A DNA stretch of 64,000 nucleotides from positions 124,001 to 188,000 of the forward strand of contig FMVL01000003.1 of the NCBI GenBank assembly GCA_900102235.1, written 5' to 3'. Made by a program: the position numbers and the translations under genes. The notes under the pieces are model-generated. The model was not told the DNA's origin and did no database searches. It saw only the letters and a list, made by a program, of their open reading frames with translations. Below, one piece after another: positions 16,711 through 25,879 of the stretch (position 1 is its first letter; every line of letters starts with the position of its first letter). This DNA comes from Lachnospiraceae bacterium XBB2008 (GTDB taxonomy: Bacteria > Bacillota > Clostridia > Lachnospirales > Lachnospiraceae).

Positions 16711-17480
16711 GACACTATAAGGCTTACCGCAGCTATTGCTGCAGTGCCGATCACCTCACTCACGGTCAACAGATATCCTGCGGTATCTCCGGTCACACCT
16801 CCGAACTCGGAGACTGCCATATGCCTGTAATATAAAGCAACCCCTGTCAATGCGATCAATACACCTGCAGCATACAGATATCCGATACATACTATCCCGG
16901 TCAAAGATACGATGAGCCATATCCACTGCGATACCAGGATACCCTTCCTGTTTCCGCCGGTCTCTGCGTGAAGCATCCCGTTATCCTTCGCCCCCGGCAT
17001 GAGTATGGCCAAAAGCCCGCTTACAGATCTGGCAGATACAAACAGAACCCCCAGTGACATCACTGCGCGCAAGTCATGAAGATGTACGATCACACCTGCT
17101 GCCCCGATATATATAAGGATCGCGGTGACCAGGGATATGACCGCAAAAGCACCTATATGCGGATCTGACAGAATCTTAAGCTTATCCTCTCTGGAACGGT
17201 AGGAACTGCGGGCATCCATCGTATCCATATATCCGTCCAGATGGAAACCGCCGGTAACCATGACCGGAATAAGCGTAAGCGCTATGCATATCACCGTTTC
17301 GGGCAATCCGGCCCAAACCGATAATTGATATACACCAACCAGGACCGAACCTATCACCGCTCCGATCAGAGGAAAAAAGACCAGACTGTGTCCGTAATCC
17401 TCTTCTGTCCACTCAAAATGAGGCATCGGTATCCTTGAATATATTGAAAAACTTACTGCCATCCATCTGAAAAACTTCAT
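16707..17480 (-). CDS. cobS: adenosylcobinamide-GDP ribazoletransferase
   Basis: A 257-residue polytopic membrane enzyme that joins the lower ligand (alpha-ribazole) to adenosylcobinamide-GDP. It shows the typical SIYSRIPMP near the N-terminus and the GGFHLDGYMDTMDA motif, with the acidic residues that bind magnesium, near residue 80. Six or seven hydrophobic helices follow. Coupled by ATGA overlaps to cobU before and cobC after. Confidence 0.95.
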   Translation of the reverse strand: MKFFRWMAVSFSIYSRIPMPHFEWTEEDYGHSLVFFPLIGAVIGSVLVGVYQLSVWAGLPETVICIALTLIPVMVTGGFHLDGYMDTMDARSSYRSREDKLKILSDPHIGAFAVISLVTAILIYIGAAGVIVHLHDLRAVMSLGVLFVSARSVSGLLAILMPGAKDNGMLHAETGGNRKGILVSQWIWLIVSLTGIVCIGYLYAAGVLIALTGVALYYRHMAVSEFGGVTGDTAGYLLTVSEVIGTAAIAAVSLIVS

Positions 17481-18049
17481 GATCCGCTCACCGTTTCGCG
17501 TATTTCTTCTACCCCGGCCACTCTGTCTGCAAATTCCGAAAGGCGTTCATTAACCGTATTGTTCAGCTCGACATACAGTCTCGTCATATCATCATACCCT
17601 TTCGCATCAGGCTCAAATCTGTTAGCCACGATCACCAGATCCCTGACCGCCCCAGACAGCATCCGTATATCAGCGACGATCGCGTCGGCCGTATCCGAAA
17701 GCCACCTGTCACCGGATCCCGCGCAGTGATCATATGACCTGTCAGCGTTGTCATACATTTCATTTCCGGTCAGATTGGATATGCATTCCAGCAAAACGAC
17801 AGCCCGCTCAGGTGATGGGATATATTCAAGCGCCCTGTCGACTCTGTAAGGGATCTCCAGAGTCACAAACCCTTTGCCGTCTCTCATCTGTCTGTGCTTA
17901 CGTACACGTGCTTCGGACTCTTCATCGACTATATTCATGGTCGCGATGTAATACAGCTCACCTCCGATGCCCTGGCACATAGTCAATGCCACATCTTCGG
18001 CATACCGTGATTTGCCGCTGTCGGGTTCGCCCAATACCAGCACCGTCAT
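17477..18049 (-). CDS. cobU: adenosylcobinamide kinase / phosphate guanylyltransferase
   Basis: A 190-residue bifunctional kinase and guanylyltransferase. The P-loop at residues 5-14 reads LGEPDSGKSRYAED (usual form GGARSGKS), and the guanylylated-histidine region is RKHRQMRDGKGF near residue 55. VLLECISNLTGNEM follows. It activates cobinamide to the GDP derivative used by CobS. The ATG overlaps the cobT stop (ATGA). Length matches the family. Confidence 0.95.
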   Translation of the reverse strand: MTVLVLGEPDSGKSRYAEDVALTMCQGIGGELYYIATMNIVDEESEARVRKHRQMRDGKGFVTLEIPYRVDRALEYIPSPERAVVLLECISNLTGNEMYDNADRSYDHCAGSGDRWLSDTADAIVADIRMLSGAVRDLVIVANRFEPDAKGYDDMTRLYVELNNTVNERLSEFADRVAGVEEIRETVSGS

Positions 18050-19143
18050 TTCTCATCAAACCTCTCATAATGATCTATCCCGACATCCGATCCGAAACGG
18101 GTGCCATGTATATAGAGTGAATAAGCCATGTCAAGCATAGGCATCAACAGTAACGCCCCGCTGCCCTCTCCGAGCGCCAGATCCGCATCTATGACAGCGT
18201 GCAGACCGAGACGCTCAAGGATCTCTCCACAGCCCGCCTCACGTCCGTTATGCGATGCGAGCATATATTCCCTGCAGCCGGTGACGATCATATCCGCACA
18301 CAAAGCTGCTGTCGCGCTGATCAATCCGTCTATGACCACGGGGATATGACATATAGCTCCACCGATGAATATCCCCGTCAATCCGGCTATATCCAGCCCT
18401 CCGAGAGTACGGAGCGCTTTAAATGCCATATCCCGGCCAGTTATCTCATCATCCGCAGGCTTATCCATACCGTGGTAAGCAAGCGCACGTTTGATCACAC
18501 CGACCTTGCGTTTCAGCCCCTCGTCATCCAGGCCCGCTCCGCGTCCCGTTACTTCCTCAGGCTGCTTATTACACAGCGCACACATCACTGCCGTTGCCGT
18601 AGTCGTATTGCCTATACCCATCTCGCCCGTTGCGATCAGGGAATATCCGCTTTTCTCAAGATCCCTGACCAGATCCACACCGGTTTCGATCGCCTGCAGG
18701 CATTCACCGGCAGACATCGCTGCGGTCACAGTTATATTACCCGTCCCGCATCTGACCTTGCGGTCAATGATACCGGGGATCGTGGCGTTACTGTCGATAC
18801 CTATATCTACAGTCAGGATATCTATCGGATAAGATACACTCATGATACCCGCAGAGCTTTTTCTTTGTCCCATGAGGTGAGCTACGCGGGCAGTCACCGC
18901 GCTTTCGGTCTGAGTGACTCCCTCGGCTACCACTCCGTTATCCGCGCACATGATGATCAGCGCTTTCTTATCCATATCAAAATCCGGTGTCCGGCGTATG
19001 GCTGCGATCCGGCAGAGCATCTTCTCCATATCCCCGAGACCGTCTATCGGTTTGGCTATCGCATCCAGACGACGGCGTGCTTCCATCCGGTCGCTCTCAG
19101 ACGGCTTATCCGCCTTTAATCCGTATAAATCATCCAAAGTCAT
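18046..19143 (-). CDS. cobT: nicotinate-nucleotide:dimethylbenzimidazole phosphoribosyltransferase
   Basis: A 365-residue CobT that makes alpha-ribazole phosphate from a lower-ligand base and nicotinate mononucleotide. Clear family stretches are RRRLDAIAKPIDGLGDMEK, IIMCADNGVVAEGVTQTE, IATGEMGIGNTTTA and the catalytic glutamate region LALGEGSGALLLMPM. No lower-ligand synthesis genes (bzaA-F) lie in the window, so the base may be scavenged or made elsewhere. ATGA overlaps at both ends. Confidence 0.96.
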   Translation of the reverse strand: MTLDDLYGLKADKPSESDRMEARRRLDAIAKPIDGLGDMEKMLCRIAAIRRTPDFDMDKKALIIMCADNGVVAEGVTQTESAVTARVAHLMGQRKSSAGIMSVSYPIDILTVDIGIDSNATIPGIIDRKVRCGTGNITVTAAMSAGECLQAIETGVDLVRDLEKSGYSLIATGEMGIGNTTTATAVMCALCNKQPEEVTGRGAGLDDEGLKRKVGVIKRALAYHGMDKPADDEITGRDMAFKALRTLGGLDIAGLTGIFIGGAICHIPVVIDGLISATAALCADMIVTGCREYMLASHNGREAGCGEILERLGLHAVIDADLALGEGSGALLLMPMLDMAYSLYIHGTRFGSDVGIDHYERFDEK

Positions 19144-21509
19144 GGCCTGACTATCCCCATCATCCCGTATATCGCATCAATATCCAGACATGCTCTCAAG
19201 TGTTCGGCGAGCTTATCATACATGTCTTCACTTTCATCGAAATGCCCTCTCATCATGCTCACGTCGATATTCTTACCCCTGTGCGCGGCGATCAGACTGA
19301 TAAGCCGGGGCGCAACACCCTCTTCATCAAAAATGCCATGTATGTAAGTACCGTATATATTTCCTCTGTTACATCCGGTGCCGTCGGGAGCATAGACACA
19401 TTCAGAGGGATCTGCGTCCGGTACCGGTACGCAATCCCCATATTCCGTATCAAACAGCTCTCTTCCGACCAGAGCCGTCACCCCGTTATGTATCTCATAT
19501 CCGGTCACCTGCATCCCGTTCATGTCCTCAAGCACACCCTTCCATGCCGGAATATATCCGATATACTCTGTACGTGTCTTCTCCCGGTTCATCACGGTCG
19601 CAACAGGTAAAAGTCCGATCCCGCATACCGTGGCACCGCTCTCTACTCCGTCCGGATCGCTGATACGCATACCCAGCATCTGATATCCGCCGCAGATACC
19701 TATCACCACGCCTCCTGCCCGTGCATAGGATATGACGGCAGCATCCAGTCCCTGCTGTTTCATCCACTCAAGATCCCCGCCGGTATTCTTCGTACCGGGC
19801 AGGATCAGGATATCCGGATCTCCCACATCATCCGGATCATCCACATATCTTACGGATAAATCAGGTACCTGTTCGAAGACATCCATATCCGTGAAATTGG
19901 ATATCCTGGGAAATCTGATCACACATATGTCAAAATCCCGTTTCGTGCGTGCAGAGAATCTGTCCGATAGAGAGTCCTCATCTTCGAGTCTGATATCAAG
20001 GTAGGGAACCACGCCCATAACGGGTTTATGTCCCTTTTTCTCCAATATCTCTATGCCATCCTTAAAAAGTCCGATATCTCCCCTGAATTTATTAACGATC
20101 AGTCCTTTAATACGTGCTCTTTCATCGGGTTCGAGCAGATCAAGCGTACCTATGAGCTGGGCGAATACGCCTCCCCTGTCTATATCTCCTACCAGGAGTA
20201 CCGCGGCATCTGTCATCCGTGCCAGTCCCATATTCACTATGTCATTCTTCTTGAGGTTGAGTTCGACGGGAGACCCGGCGCCTTCGATGACGATGATATC
20301 GGCCATGCCGGCAAGTTTATCGTAAGCCGCCTGTATCTCGGGGACCAGTTGCTGCTTGTACCGGAAGTATTCCGCAGCACGCATGTTGCCCACAGGAATA
20401 CCGTTGACTATGACCTGTGATCCTGAATCGTCCGTGGGTTTAAGAAGAATGGGATTCATGCATACGAGAGGTTCCCGCTTACAGCACCTGGCCTGCATGA
20501 CCTGAGCCCGTCCCATTTCCAGTCCCTCGCTCGTGACATAAGAGTTCAGTGCCATATTCTGTGACTTAAAAGGTGCCACACTATACCCGTCCTGGGCAAA
20601 TATCCTGCATAATCCCGCTGCGATCATGCTCTTGCCCGCTCCGGACATGGTGCCCTGGATCATGATCGCTCTGGCCCCGGTCCCATGTATGTCAGAGGCA
20701 TCCTGTCCGACCGGCACAGTCCTCTCGCCTTCCATCCACGGTCCCGGTCCGAGCAGACTGATATCCCTGCCTTCTATTCCATATAATCTGCGAATGAAAC
20801 TTTCTTCAAAAACTTCCTGCGGAGTACCGGTTCTTAATATATGTCCGTCACCGATCGCAACCACTGTATCCGAGATCCTCATAGCGGGTTCGAGTTCATG
20901 CAGGGACATGACTACCGCCACACTGTCTCTATCCGCAATGGTCCTGATAGTGTTAAGTATATCCAGTCTGTACCTGATATCCAGATATGAAGTCGGTTCA
21001 TCCAGGATCAATACCCGCGGCTGCTGGCAAATGGCCCGTGCCAGCATCACACGCTGTCTCTGCCCGTCACTGATCCTGTCAAAGAATCTGTCGGACACCT
21101 CAGCGGATCCGGTCAGTTCAAGAGCATGGTCCACTATCTTCTCGTCTGCCTTGCGAAGTTTGCCGAACCTGCCGGTATACGGATACCTTCCCATCGCCAC
21201 AACTTCACGACACGTCATCATCCGCGGCCGTACCGACGACGTCATTACCACAGACATATCGCGTGCTCTGTCGAGCACATTCATCCCCGACATGTCCCTG
21301 CCGTCCAGATATACGCATCCCCCTCTTGCTTCCAGTTGCCCTGTAAGGGTCCTGAGCAGTGTTGATTTGCCGCTTCCGTTGGGACCTATGAGGGTCACTA
21401 TCCTGCCGGGAGCCACATTCAACTCGATCCCCGAGATCAGGTCAGAATCATAACCGATGGTCAGATCGTCTGTATGCAGGATTCTGTCCGGTTGCATGTC
21501 AGTCCGCAT
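19140..21509 (-). CDS. BtuD-CbiP fusion: ABC importer ATPase joined to cobyric acid synthase
   Basis: A 789-residue two-part protein. Residues 1 to about 260 form a complete FecE/BtuD-type ATPase: Walker [14 protein letters not shown] (near 36), signature ISDGQRQR, Walker B VLILDEPTSYLD and the H-loop SLHE. Residues about 278-789 are cobyric acid synthase (CbiP/CobQ): P-loop IQGTMSGAGKS, KPTDDSGSQVIV, IEGAGSPVELNL, then the amidotransferase with nucleophile ICGGYQMLG and histidine YGTYIHGIFD. It would energise the adjacent BtuC/BtuF importer and amidate adenosylcobyrinate diamide. Both halves keep catalytic residues, and there is no stop or frame change at the joint. The ATG at 21509 has GGGGAG upstream and overlaps btuC by 11 bases. 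Confidence 0.93.
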   Translation of the reverse strand: MRTDMQPDRILHTDDLTIGYDSDLISGIELNVAPGRIVTLIGPNGSGKSTLLRTLTGQLEARGGCVYLDGRDMSGMNVLDRARDMSVVMTSSVRPRMMTCREVVAMGRYPYTGRFGKLRKADEKIVDHALELTGSAEVSDRFFDRISDGQRQRVMLARAICQQPRVLILDEPTSYLDIRYRLDILNTIRTIADRDSVAVVMSLHELEPAMRISDTVVAIGDGHILRTGTPQEVFEESFIRRLYGIEGRDISLLGPGPWMEGERTVPVGQDASDIHGTGARAIMIQGTMSGAGKSMIAAGLCRIFAQDGYSVAPFKSQNMALNSYVTSEGLEMGRAQVMQARCCKREPLVCMNPILLKPTDDSGSQVIVNGIPVGNMRAAEYFRYKQQLVPEIQAAYDKLAGMADIIVIEGAGSPVELNLKKNDIVNMGLARMTDAAVLLVGDIDRGGVFAQLIGTLDLLEPDERARIKGLIVNKFRGDIGLFKDGIEILEKKGHKPVMGVVPYLDIRLEDEDSLSDRFSARTKRDFDICVIRFPRISNFTDMDVFEQVPDLSVRYVDDPDDVGDPDILILPGTKNTGGDLEWMKQQGLDAAVISYARAGGVVIGICGGYQMLGMRISDPDGVESGATVCGIGLLPVATVMNREKTRTEYIGYIPAWKGVLEDMNGMQVTGYEIHNGVTALVGRELFDTEYGDCVPVPDADPSECVYAPDGTGCNRGNIYGTYIHGIFDEEGVAPRLISLIAAHRGKNIDVSMMRGHFDESEDMYDKLAEHLRACLDIDAIYGMMGIVRP

Positions 21510-22515
21510 TTTTTCTTCTCCCCAGCAACATCCAGATCACGACAGGAACCAGCAGAAGGGCTGTAACGGAGCTGATACTTACTTCTGTCGGTGCAAATAC
21601 ACTCCTCGCTATACAGTCACACATAAGCGTCACAACCGCACCACCCAGAAAACAGGCGGGGATCATCACCGAAGGTGATGAAGTCCTGACCATATTCCCG
21701 GCCAGATGCGGAACAGCGATCCCGACAAAGGATATGGGCCCCGCAAACGCTGTCACTGATGCCGCCAACAGGCTTGAAACCATAATGAGCATAACCTTGA
21801 GCAGACGTATGTTCACGCCCATGCTGGACGCATAATCCTGCCCGAGCCGGTATGCACCAATCGGTTTGGACATGCATACCGCACATATCAGACATAACAA
21901 TGCTATAAGTGACATTATGGCGACCTGAGTCATATTTATGCCGTTGAGCGAGCCCATAGACCAGTTATGAAGATTGACTATGTTGGAATCGTCCGCAAAA
22001 GTCACAACAAAATCGGTGATCGCGGAACATATGTATCCGATCATGATCCCGCATATCACGAGAAGGCTCATGCTTCTTGTCCTGGACGAGATCAGCAGCA
22101 CGAACCCCATAGCCATCATTGCTCCCGCAAATGCCGAAACTATCATTCCGAAAGATCCTATATTGCGTCCCTTTGACAGCAGAAAGATCAGTGTGAGCGC
22201 AACAGTCAGCTTTGCTCCGGATGAGATACCGAGGACGAACGGTCCTACTATCGGATTATCAAAAAAAGTCTGAAGCAGATATCCCGACAATGCAAGGCAA
22301 CCACCGAGCACTATGGCAGCGATCAGCCTCGGAAGTCTGATATTCATGATTATATTGGTCCACATCTCATTACCGGATTTTCCCATGATCACGTATATCA
22401 CTTCTTTCGCAGGTATGAACATGCTCCCGGTCAATATGTTGATCCAGACCAGCAGTGCCAGACAGACCGACATCAATATGAAAACAGATGTGACTCTCTT
22501 ATTATCCATGATCAT
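21499..22515 (-). CDS. btuC: FecCD/BtuC-family ABC importer permease
   Basis: A 338-residue permease with about ten hydrophobic helices. Family marks are RLPRLIAAIVLGGCLALSG, QTFFDNPIVGPFVLGISSG, the coupling region GSLNGINM and GPISFVGIAVPHLAGNMVR. The family imports cobalamin, haem or ferric siderophores. Position in a riboswitch-controlled cobalamin operon, between a substrate-binding lipoprotein and the ATPase-CbiP fusion, favours a corrinoid or cobalt tetrapyrrole. Overlaps btuF by ATGA. Confidence 0.92.
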   Translation of the reverse strand: MIMDNKRVTSVFILMSVCLALLVWINILTGSMFIPAKEVIYVIMGKSGNEMWTNIIMNIRLPRLIAAIVLGGCLALSGYLLQTFFDNPIVGPFVLGISSGAKLTVALTLIFLLSKGRNIGSFGMIVSAFAGAMMAMGFVLLISSRTRSMSLLVICGIMIGYICSAITDFVVTFADDSNIVNLHNWSMGSLNGINMTQVAIMSLIALLCLICAVCMSKPIGAYRLGQDYASSMGVNIRLLKVMLIMVSSLLAASVTAFAGPISFVGIAVPHLAGNMVRTSSPSVMIPACFLGGAVVTLMCDCIARSVFAPTEVSISSVTALLLVPVVIWMLLGRRKNAD

Positions 22516-24050
22516 TCAACCCGATTAAGATAAACGAACTCATCGCTGCTATCGGTAAAAGCATTATGCAGGTCATTCATAAAATCCGCCATGCCCGTGG
22601 TTTTTTGAAAGAAATCCTCAGATGTACAGTATACTCTGCCGTTTTTTACCGCTTTGAAATCGGCAAAAAGCTTATTTCTGGATATAAGCTCGTCCAATGA
22701 CGAGATTTCTCCGCCTATGGTGCTGTTATATATGATGATGTCGGCATCCGCCGCTGCGCCATAGAAATCTTCCATCTGCATGTTCATCGTGGACAGCATG
22801 TTGTCCTCATCATCACTTTTGATTATATAATGCCCACCTGACATTTCTATCATTTTGGAGACATAATCGCCCGGTTTGCGGACATTGATCATACCGGATG
22901 CGGTCACATGGAAAAAAGCAACGTCAAGTCCGGTATCCGGCTGTTCCATGATAAACTGTGCTTTTTTTATTGCATCATCAAAGTATGGATCCGCAGTCTC
23001 TTCAGTCCCAAACAGCGTACCGTAGAATCTGATCCATTCAAGCCGGCCGAGAGGATGCTCTTCATAGCTCGACATCTCAACCATTACAGGTATACCCAGT
23101 TCCTCAAGTTTTTCCTGTACGGCAGGTTCATGATATATCATGGTATTCTCTATCGCCACATCACAGTTTCGGCCCATGATCAGTTCGTAGTCCGGTGCTT
23201 TGTATTTACCCGCATATACGATGTCACCATTCTCCATGGCATGCCTTACCTCGTCCACATGCCAATCCTCCGCTTCCAGGGAAGCCATGCTGACCGATCC
23301 CAGAGCTCCTGCTTTACTGACCAGGTCCATCGCTGATGTGGATACCATATAGGAATGATCAAGCGGCATCTGCAGTACCGTGATATCTTCCGGAACATCC
23401 GAAGGCACAGGTACTCCTTCAGGAACCAGCAGGAAGTCCTGATCTTCATCGATATGTATCAGCTTATACTCACCGTACATTGTCACGCTGAATCTTTCAG
23501 CATACTTAAGATCCATAACTCCGGTCTGCTCAAGATCTTCATAAGACAAAGCATCGTTGTTTGCGGCTTTTTCCGATGTGTCGCTGTTTTCCGTGACATC
23601 ATTTACGGCAGCACCGTTCCCGCCGCCGGTGTGATCCCCGGTATCTGCATCCGTCGCATTACTATCCCTTTGATCCCCCCACAGGATCACATATTCGATC
23701 TCATGAGGAGTGCTCATGGCTACCGTATCGCCTATAACGGTCAACGGTTCATCAAGAGAATTTACGGGAATCGTAAAAGTCGAGTTTTCTCCGGGAGTCT
23801 CATTATCATACTTAACTCCGTCCACTATCATGTAATCATAATTCGGACTGCTCCAAACGAGTTTAGCCGTGATCTCACCGGCAGTCTCCGTGATCGTAAC
23901 CGGTGAAATGATACAGGCCTTGCCGGATCCGCCTTCCATCGTGATATCGATATCATACGAAGTAACCCCCTGCGATGCGCAGGAGGTCACTGTAAGCATG
24001 ATTCCCATGAAGATAAGTATTAATTTGATCCTGTGTGATATCTTCATCAT
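22512..24050 (-). CDS. btuF: BtuF-like substrate-binding lipoprotein with extra N-terminal domain
   Basis: A 512-residue lipoprotein: signal peptide with lipobox VTSC (Cys24) and a PBP-like domain (about 170-510) of the FecB/BtuF type with a long helical bridge. It is larger than usual (300-350). The added part (about 30-130) is a beta-rich module containing ACIISPVTITETAGEITA, WSSPNYDYMIVDGVKY and MSTPHEIEYVI, resembling modules on other clostridial surface proteins that handle iron or haem; I cannot assign its ligand. A Gly/Asn/Asp-rich linker (about 130-165) joins the two. Ligand most likely a corrinoid or cobalt tetrapyrrole, from operon context only. Confidence 0.88.
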   Translation of the reverse strand: MMKISHRIKLILIFMGIMLTVTSCASQGVTSYDIDITMEGGSGKACIISPVTITETAGEITAKLVWSSPNYDYMIVDGVKYDNETPGENSTFTIPVNSLDEPLTVIGDTVAMSTPHEIEYVILWGDQRDSNATDADTGDHTGGGNGAAVNDVTENSDTSEKAANNDALSYEDLEQTGVMDLKYAERFSVTMYGEYKLIHIDEDQDFLLVPEGVPVPSDVPEDITVLQMPLDHSYMVSTSAMDLVSKAGALGSVSMASLEAEDWHVDEVRHAMENGDIVYAGKYKAPDYELIMGRNCDVAIENTMIYHEPAVQEKLEELGIPVMVEMSSYEEHPLGRLEWIRFYGTLFGTEETADPYFDDAIKKAQFIMEQPDTGLDVAFFHVTASGMINVRKPGDYVSKMIEMSGGHYIIKSDDEDNMLSTMNMQMEDFYGAAADADIIIYNSTIGGEISSLDELISRNKLFADFKAVKNGRVYCTSEDFFQKTTGMADFMNDLHNAFTDSSDEFVYLNRVE

Positions 24051-24062
24051 ATTCTTCTATGA

Positions 24063-25742
24063 TCAGCCGGCCATGGTAACCTTTACCTTATGATCATACC
24101 ATACGCCCTTGGTACCCACGAGTGCCAGGTCAAACTCCTGATCGAGCGCCGGAACTGGTACATCAAAGCCAAAAACCTCTTCAGTGGTGCCATCATCGAA
24201 TTTCACGGAATCGATAACAGGCTCAAGCAGTACAGCGCCTGCTTTCTGCGCATCATCGGCTTTTCCGGGAAACAGGTTAACGATATTCTTCGATTCGAGA
24301 CTTATGTGTATCGTCATCTCACCATTCTTGACGGTCAGCTCACCGAGATCATCCAGAGCCTCACTCACATGGAACATGGAGCTGTCTGTAGTAAAATAAG
24401 CGGGATAAGTACCGTCTGCAAGTGAGGTTTTACTGTCACCATCAGCAGCTGCGCTGACATCGCCGAGTGAAGCGATCGCATCTGCTGTATGAGCCACATA
24501 CTGTTGCTCGACACTGTCTATACGGCCGAGGCCTGCGATCTGGCAGTCTATGCTGTCAAAAGCACCTGATGCTTCAAACATGCTCTTCCATGAGTCCTCA
24601 TCATCGCCTGCCATATCATTATTGGCATGATCACCTGCTACGACCATCAGGGGCCGAAGTACGATCTTTGTGTAGCCTGCCTCTTTAGCCGCGTCTATGA
24701 TCACTTCGCATGCAGTCTCCTCAGGTTCACCTTCCACGGTTCCGACAAACACATTCTCATAACCGAGTTTATCCATCTGTGTAGCCATCTGTGAGTAGCT
24801 TACCTTGGCTGTGTGAGCAGTACCGTGTCCCATCAGGACAAATGCCGTTCCATCCTCAGCCGCTTCATCTGTCGTCTCATAACCGGCTTCGGCTAATGCT
24901 TCGGCAACAACAGCTTCGGCTACGGCTTTCTTATCATCATTGATCACGGTCGCATCGGAGCCGACCTCACCGAGCAGAGGTTCTGCTACGGCAACTGCTT
25001 CGAATTTATCCTTATACCCGTCCAAAGCATCCATGATCTCGTCGTACTCTGCCCCATGCATCAGATGTGTAGGCTGGATAACGAGATTCTTTACACCGTT
25101 ATCTACAGCTCTCTGAAGTGCCTGATCGATGTTATCGATCTTCTCGCCATCTCTCGCCAGTACATGGTTGATGATGATCTGAGCAGTAAAAGCACGTCTG
25201 ACAGACCAGTCGGGATTGGCATCCGCAATAGCTTTTTCAACTGAGCTGATATCCTTCGCACGGCTCTCGTTAAAGGATGTTCCGAAGCTTACGACCAAAA
25301 TCTCGTTTTCACCGATCCCGTCCGAATTGAGCGGATCATCGGCAGATGCATCTCCGGTATCCCGTCCGAAATAATCGGGATCGGCATCCTCACCTTCAAC
25401 CATTTCCTTCTGTTCATCGGTCAGAGCATCCCATGCAGCACGTGCCTGTGCGCACAGATCATCTGTCTCCTCGGTCCACTGCTGTACATATATGGCATCG
25501 ATGAGATCGGCTACTTCCTGAGCTCTTTCCTCATCGCTGCGAGTGTCTGCTTCTTCCTGTTCTGCAGTAGTTTCTTCCGCCACGTTTTCCTCCTCCTGCT
25601 CGTCTTCGATCACCGACTCCTGGGTTTCGGTCTCCGAAGTCTGAGCCGGTTCTCCGGTGTCAGTGGGTGTACTTCCGCATCCTGCAAGCATCACAACTGA
25701 CGCCGCCAGCGCGATAAAAGCTTTTACAGATCTTTTTTTCAT
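24063..25742 (-). CDS. cbiK: extracytoplasmic sirohydrochlorin cobaltochelatase (CbiK) lipoprotein
   Basis: A 559-residue lipoprotein with lipobox LAGC (Cys22). An acidic low-complexity linker and a small helical module (about 70-125) precede the CbiK chelatase domain (about 145-440). That domain shows ILVVSFGTSFNESRAKDI, the metal-binding histidine region IQPTHLMHGAEYDE, and LMGHGTAHTAK with the second histidine. A C-terminal beta-rich module (about 447-559; FTTDSSMFHVSEAL, SKNIVNLFPGKA) has no clear function. CbiK inserts cobalt into sirohydrochlorin, normally in the cytoplasm; here the lipobox places it outside the membrane, as in periplasmic CbiK of some Desulfovibrio. First gene of the operon, just behind riboswitch and terminator. 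Confidence 0.9.
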   Translation of the reverse strand: MKKRSVKAFIALAASVVMLAGCGSTPTDTGEPAQTSETETQESVIEDEQEEENVAEETTAEQEEADTRSDEERAQEVADLIDAIYVQQWTEETDDLCAQARAAWDALTDEQKEMVEGEDADPDYFGRDTGDASADDPLNSDGIGENEILVVSFGTSFNESRAKDISSVEKAIADANPDWSVRRAFTAQIIINHVLARDGEKIDNIDQALQRAVDNGVKNLVIQPTHLMHGAEYDEIMDALDGYKDKFEAVAVAEPLLGEVGSDATVINDDKKAVAEAVVAEALAEAGYETTDEAAEDGTAFVLMGHGTAHTAKVSYSQMATQMDKLGYENVFVGTVEGEPEETACEVIIDAAKEAGYTKIVLRPLMVVAGDHANNDMAGDDEDSWKSMFEASGAFDSIDCQIAGLGRIDSVEQQYVAHTADAIASLGDVSAAADGDSKTSLADGTYPAYFTTDSSMFHVSEALDDLGELTVKNGEMTIHISLESKNIVNLFPGKADDAQKAGAVLLEPVIDSVKFDDGTTEEVFGFDVPVPALDQEFDLALVGTKGVWYDHKVKVTMAG

Positions 25743-25756
25743 GGTTGTTCTCCTCC

Positions 25757-25786
25757 AAAAAAAATACTCCGAAATATATTTCGGAG
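25757..25786 (-). terminator. intrinsic terminator of the riboswitch expression platform
   Basis: On the minus strand the stem CTCCGAAATATATTTCGGAG (25767-25786) is followed by TA and eight U. GGAGGAG, the cbiK ribosome site, begins immediately after. Placed between the cobalamin aptamer and the first gene, it fits ligand-controlled early termination. Confidence 0.8.
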
Positions 25787-25879
25787 CGTGTAAACTTACA
25801 TACCAAAAAGAAGCTTATCCTGATTCAGGACAGCTTATGGTAACGTACGGCCAATTACTCGTGACCCGGAATATATTCC

